Shown here piece by piece: positions 6,221-6,561 of a stretch of DNA of 6,561 nucleotides. The notes under the pieces were generated by a model. That model was not told where the DNA came from, ran no database searches, and saw only the letters and a list, made by a program, of their open reading frames with translations. The DNA comes from Bacteroidales bacterium. GTDB lineage: Bacteria > Bacteroidota > Bacteroidia > Bacteroidales > UBA932. Numbering within the stretch: the first letter of the stretch is position 1; each line of letters begins with the position of its first letter. The position numbers and the translations under genes are program-made. Location of the stretch: positions 1-6,561 of the forward strand of contig JAEENZ010000171.1 of NCBI GenBank assembly GCA_016283985.1. Reading direction: 5' to 3'.

Positions 6221-6561
6221 AGGGAACGTTTAACAATGCCCGACCTGTGGCATTAAGCATTTACCAAAGGACTGCAGACCGCGGTCTTCTGTTTTATTCA
6301 GTAATAGACTTTTTAGTTTATTTCACCTTATTGTGTACACTGGCAAGGAGGTTTAGCGTACCGGTGCTGGGTGTATGCCCGATGTTCGACCATATACATG
6401 TCCTGACTAAAAATGGATCCCGGAAAGAGGTTTCACCCTTTTTCCGGGAACTTAACAAAGGGTATACGGAGTCTTTCAATTCAAGCACCGGAAGGAAAGG
6501 CCCCTTATTTGAAAAGGGGTTCGGAGCTGCGGAAAAGCATGGAGAAAAGACTATTAAGACA
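6217..6561 (+). CDS. REP-associated tyrosine transposase (RAYT, Y1/HUH family), 5' part; 3' end outside the window
   Basis: The first 115 residues of a Y1 (IS200-like) transposase of the RAYT type, which cuts and rejoins single-stranded DNA. The frame is open to the window edge. The N-terminus has the family pattern IYQRTADRGLLFYSVIDFLV (15-34), then the metal-binding HUH motif as DHIHVLT with H59 and H61. Downstream are ELNKGYTESFN and GRKGPLFEKGFG (92-103), which resemble the arm before the catalytic helix in Bacteroidota RAYT proteins as I recall them. The catalytic tyrosine should lie just past the edge, so activity cannot be judged. Start: ATG at 6217 with AAAAGAG just before it; an in-frame GTG at 6199 is possible and the frame is closed by TAA at 6190. 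The DNA looks less G+C-rich than the core genes and contains three inverted repeats. No IS ends, tnpB or target duplication are visible. The 105-bp palindromic copy B lies about 120 bp upstream, as expected for a RAYT locus. Confidence 0.82.
   Translation, partial: MKGTFNNARPVALSIYQRTADRGLLFYSVIDFLVYFTLLCTLARRFSVPVLGVCPMFDHIHVLTKNGSRKEVSPFFRELNKGYTESFNSSTGRKGPLFEKGFGAAEKHGEKTIKT
6418..6449 (+). repeat. 13-bp hairpin inside the RAYT coding sequence
   Basis: TCCCGGAAAGAGG (6418-6430) pairs with CCTTTTTCCGGGA (6437-6449), 12 Watson-Crick pairs and one G-U, with the 6-nt loop TTTCAC. It starts 18 nt after the HUH codons. Stability looks high for coding DNA. Confidence 0.7.

Noticed and set aside
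1..6561. CRISPR array, tRNA or rRNA genes
   Set aside because: No regularly spaced direct repeats and no tRNA or rRNA signatures were seen.

Overview
The window looks like chromosome from a fairly G+C-rich member of the Bacteroidales (Bacteroidota). The evidence is the promoters, which fit the Bacteroidota pattern TTG-N19/20-TAnnTTTG, the general lack of Shine-Dalgarno sequences, and the style of the proteins (PASTA protein next to an RluD-like synthase, Bacteroidota-type Lnt and RAYT). I cannot name a genus from sequence alone. All genes read on the + strand.

Layout. (1) 1-814 is the 3' part of an RNase E/G family gene, closed by a terminator whose loop contains the stop codon. (2) 831-1008 holds a 105-bp palindromic element (copy A) and then a near-leaderless promoter. 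(3) 1009-4555 is a tightly packed three-gene operon: a membrane-anchored PASTA protein, an RluA/RluD-type pseudouridine synthase (stop/start overlap TAATG) and apolipoprotein N-acyltransferase Lnt (overlap ATGA). (4) 4587-5846 is fabF, with its own promoter inside the 3' end of lnt. (5) 5847-6216 is a 370-bp gene-free stretch with a candidate small RNA or 3'UTR ending in a strong terminator, a second 105-bp palindromic element (copy B) and a weak promoter. (6) From 6217 to the window edge runs the 5' part of a Y1/HUH transposase-like gene of the RAYT (REP-associated tyrosine transposase) type, cut off before its expected catalytic tyrosine.

The core genes are housekeeping: RNA turnover, cell-wall sensing or division, rRNA modification, lipoprotein maturation and fatty-acid elongation. 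The most interesting signal is the accessory layer. Copies A and B have the same length, align without gaps (66 of 105 positions identical by hand count), begin with GTGG and end with CCACG, and are built symmetrically around one axis with compensatory or wobble changes in the stems. One of them lies about 120 bp upstream of the RAYT gene. That is the architecture of a REPIN (inverted REP doublet) with its RAYT, here in a Bacteroidota setting. A separate possible mobile trace is an in-frame 75-bp palindromic insertion in the pseudouridine synthase gene, bounded by a near-perfect 9-bp direct repeat.
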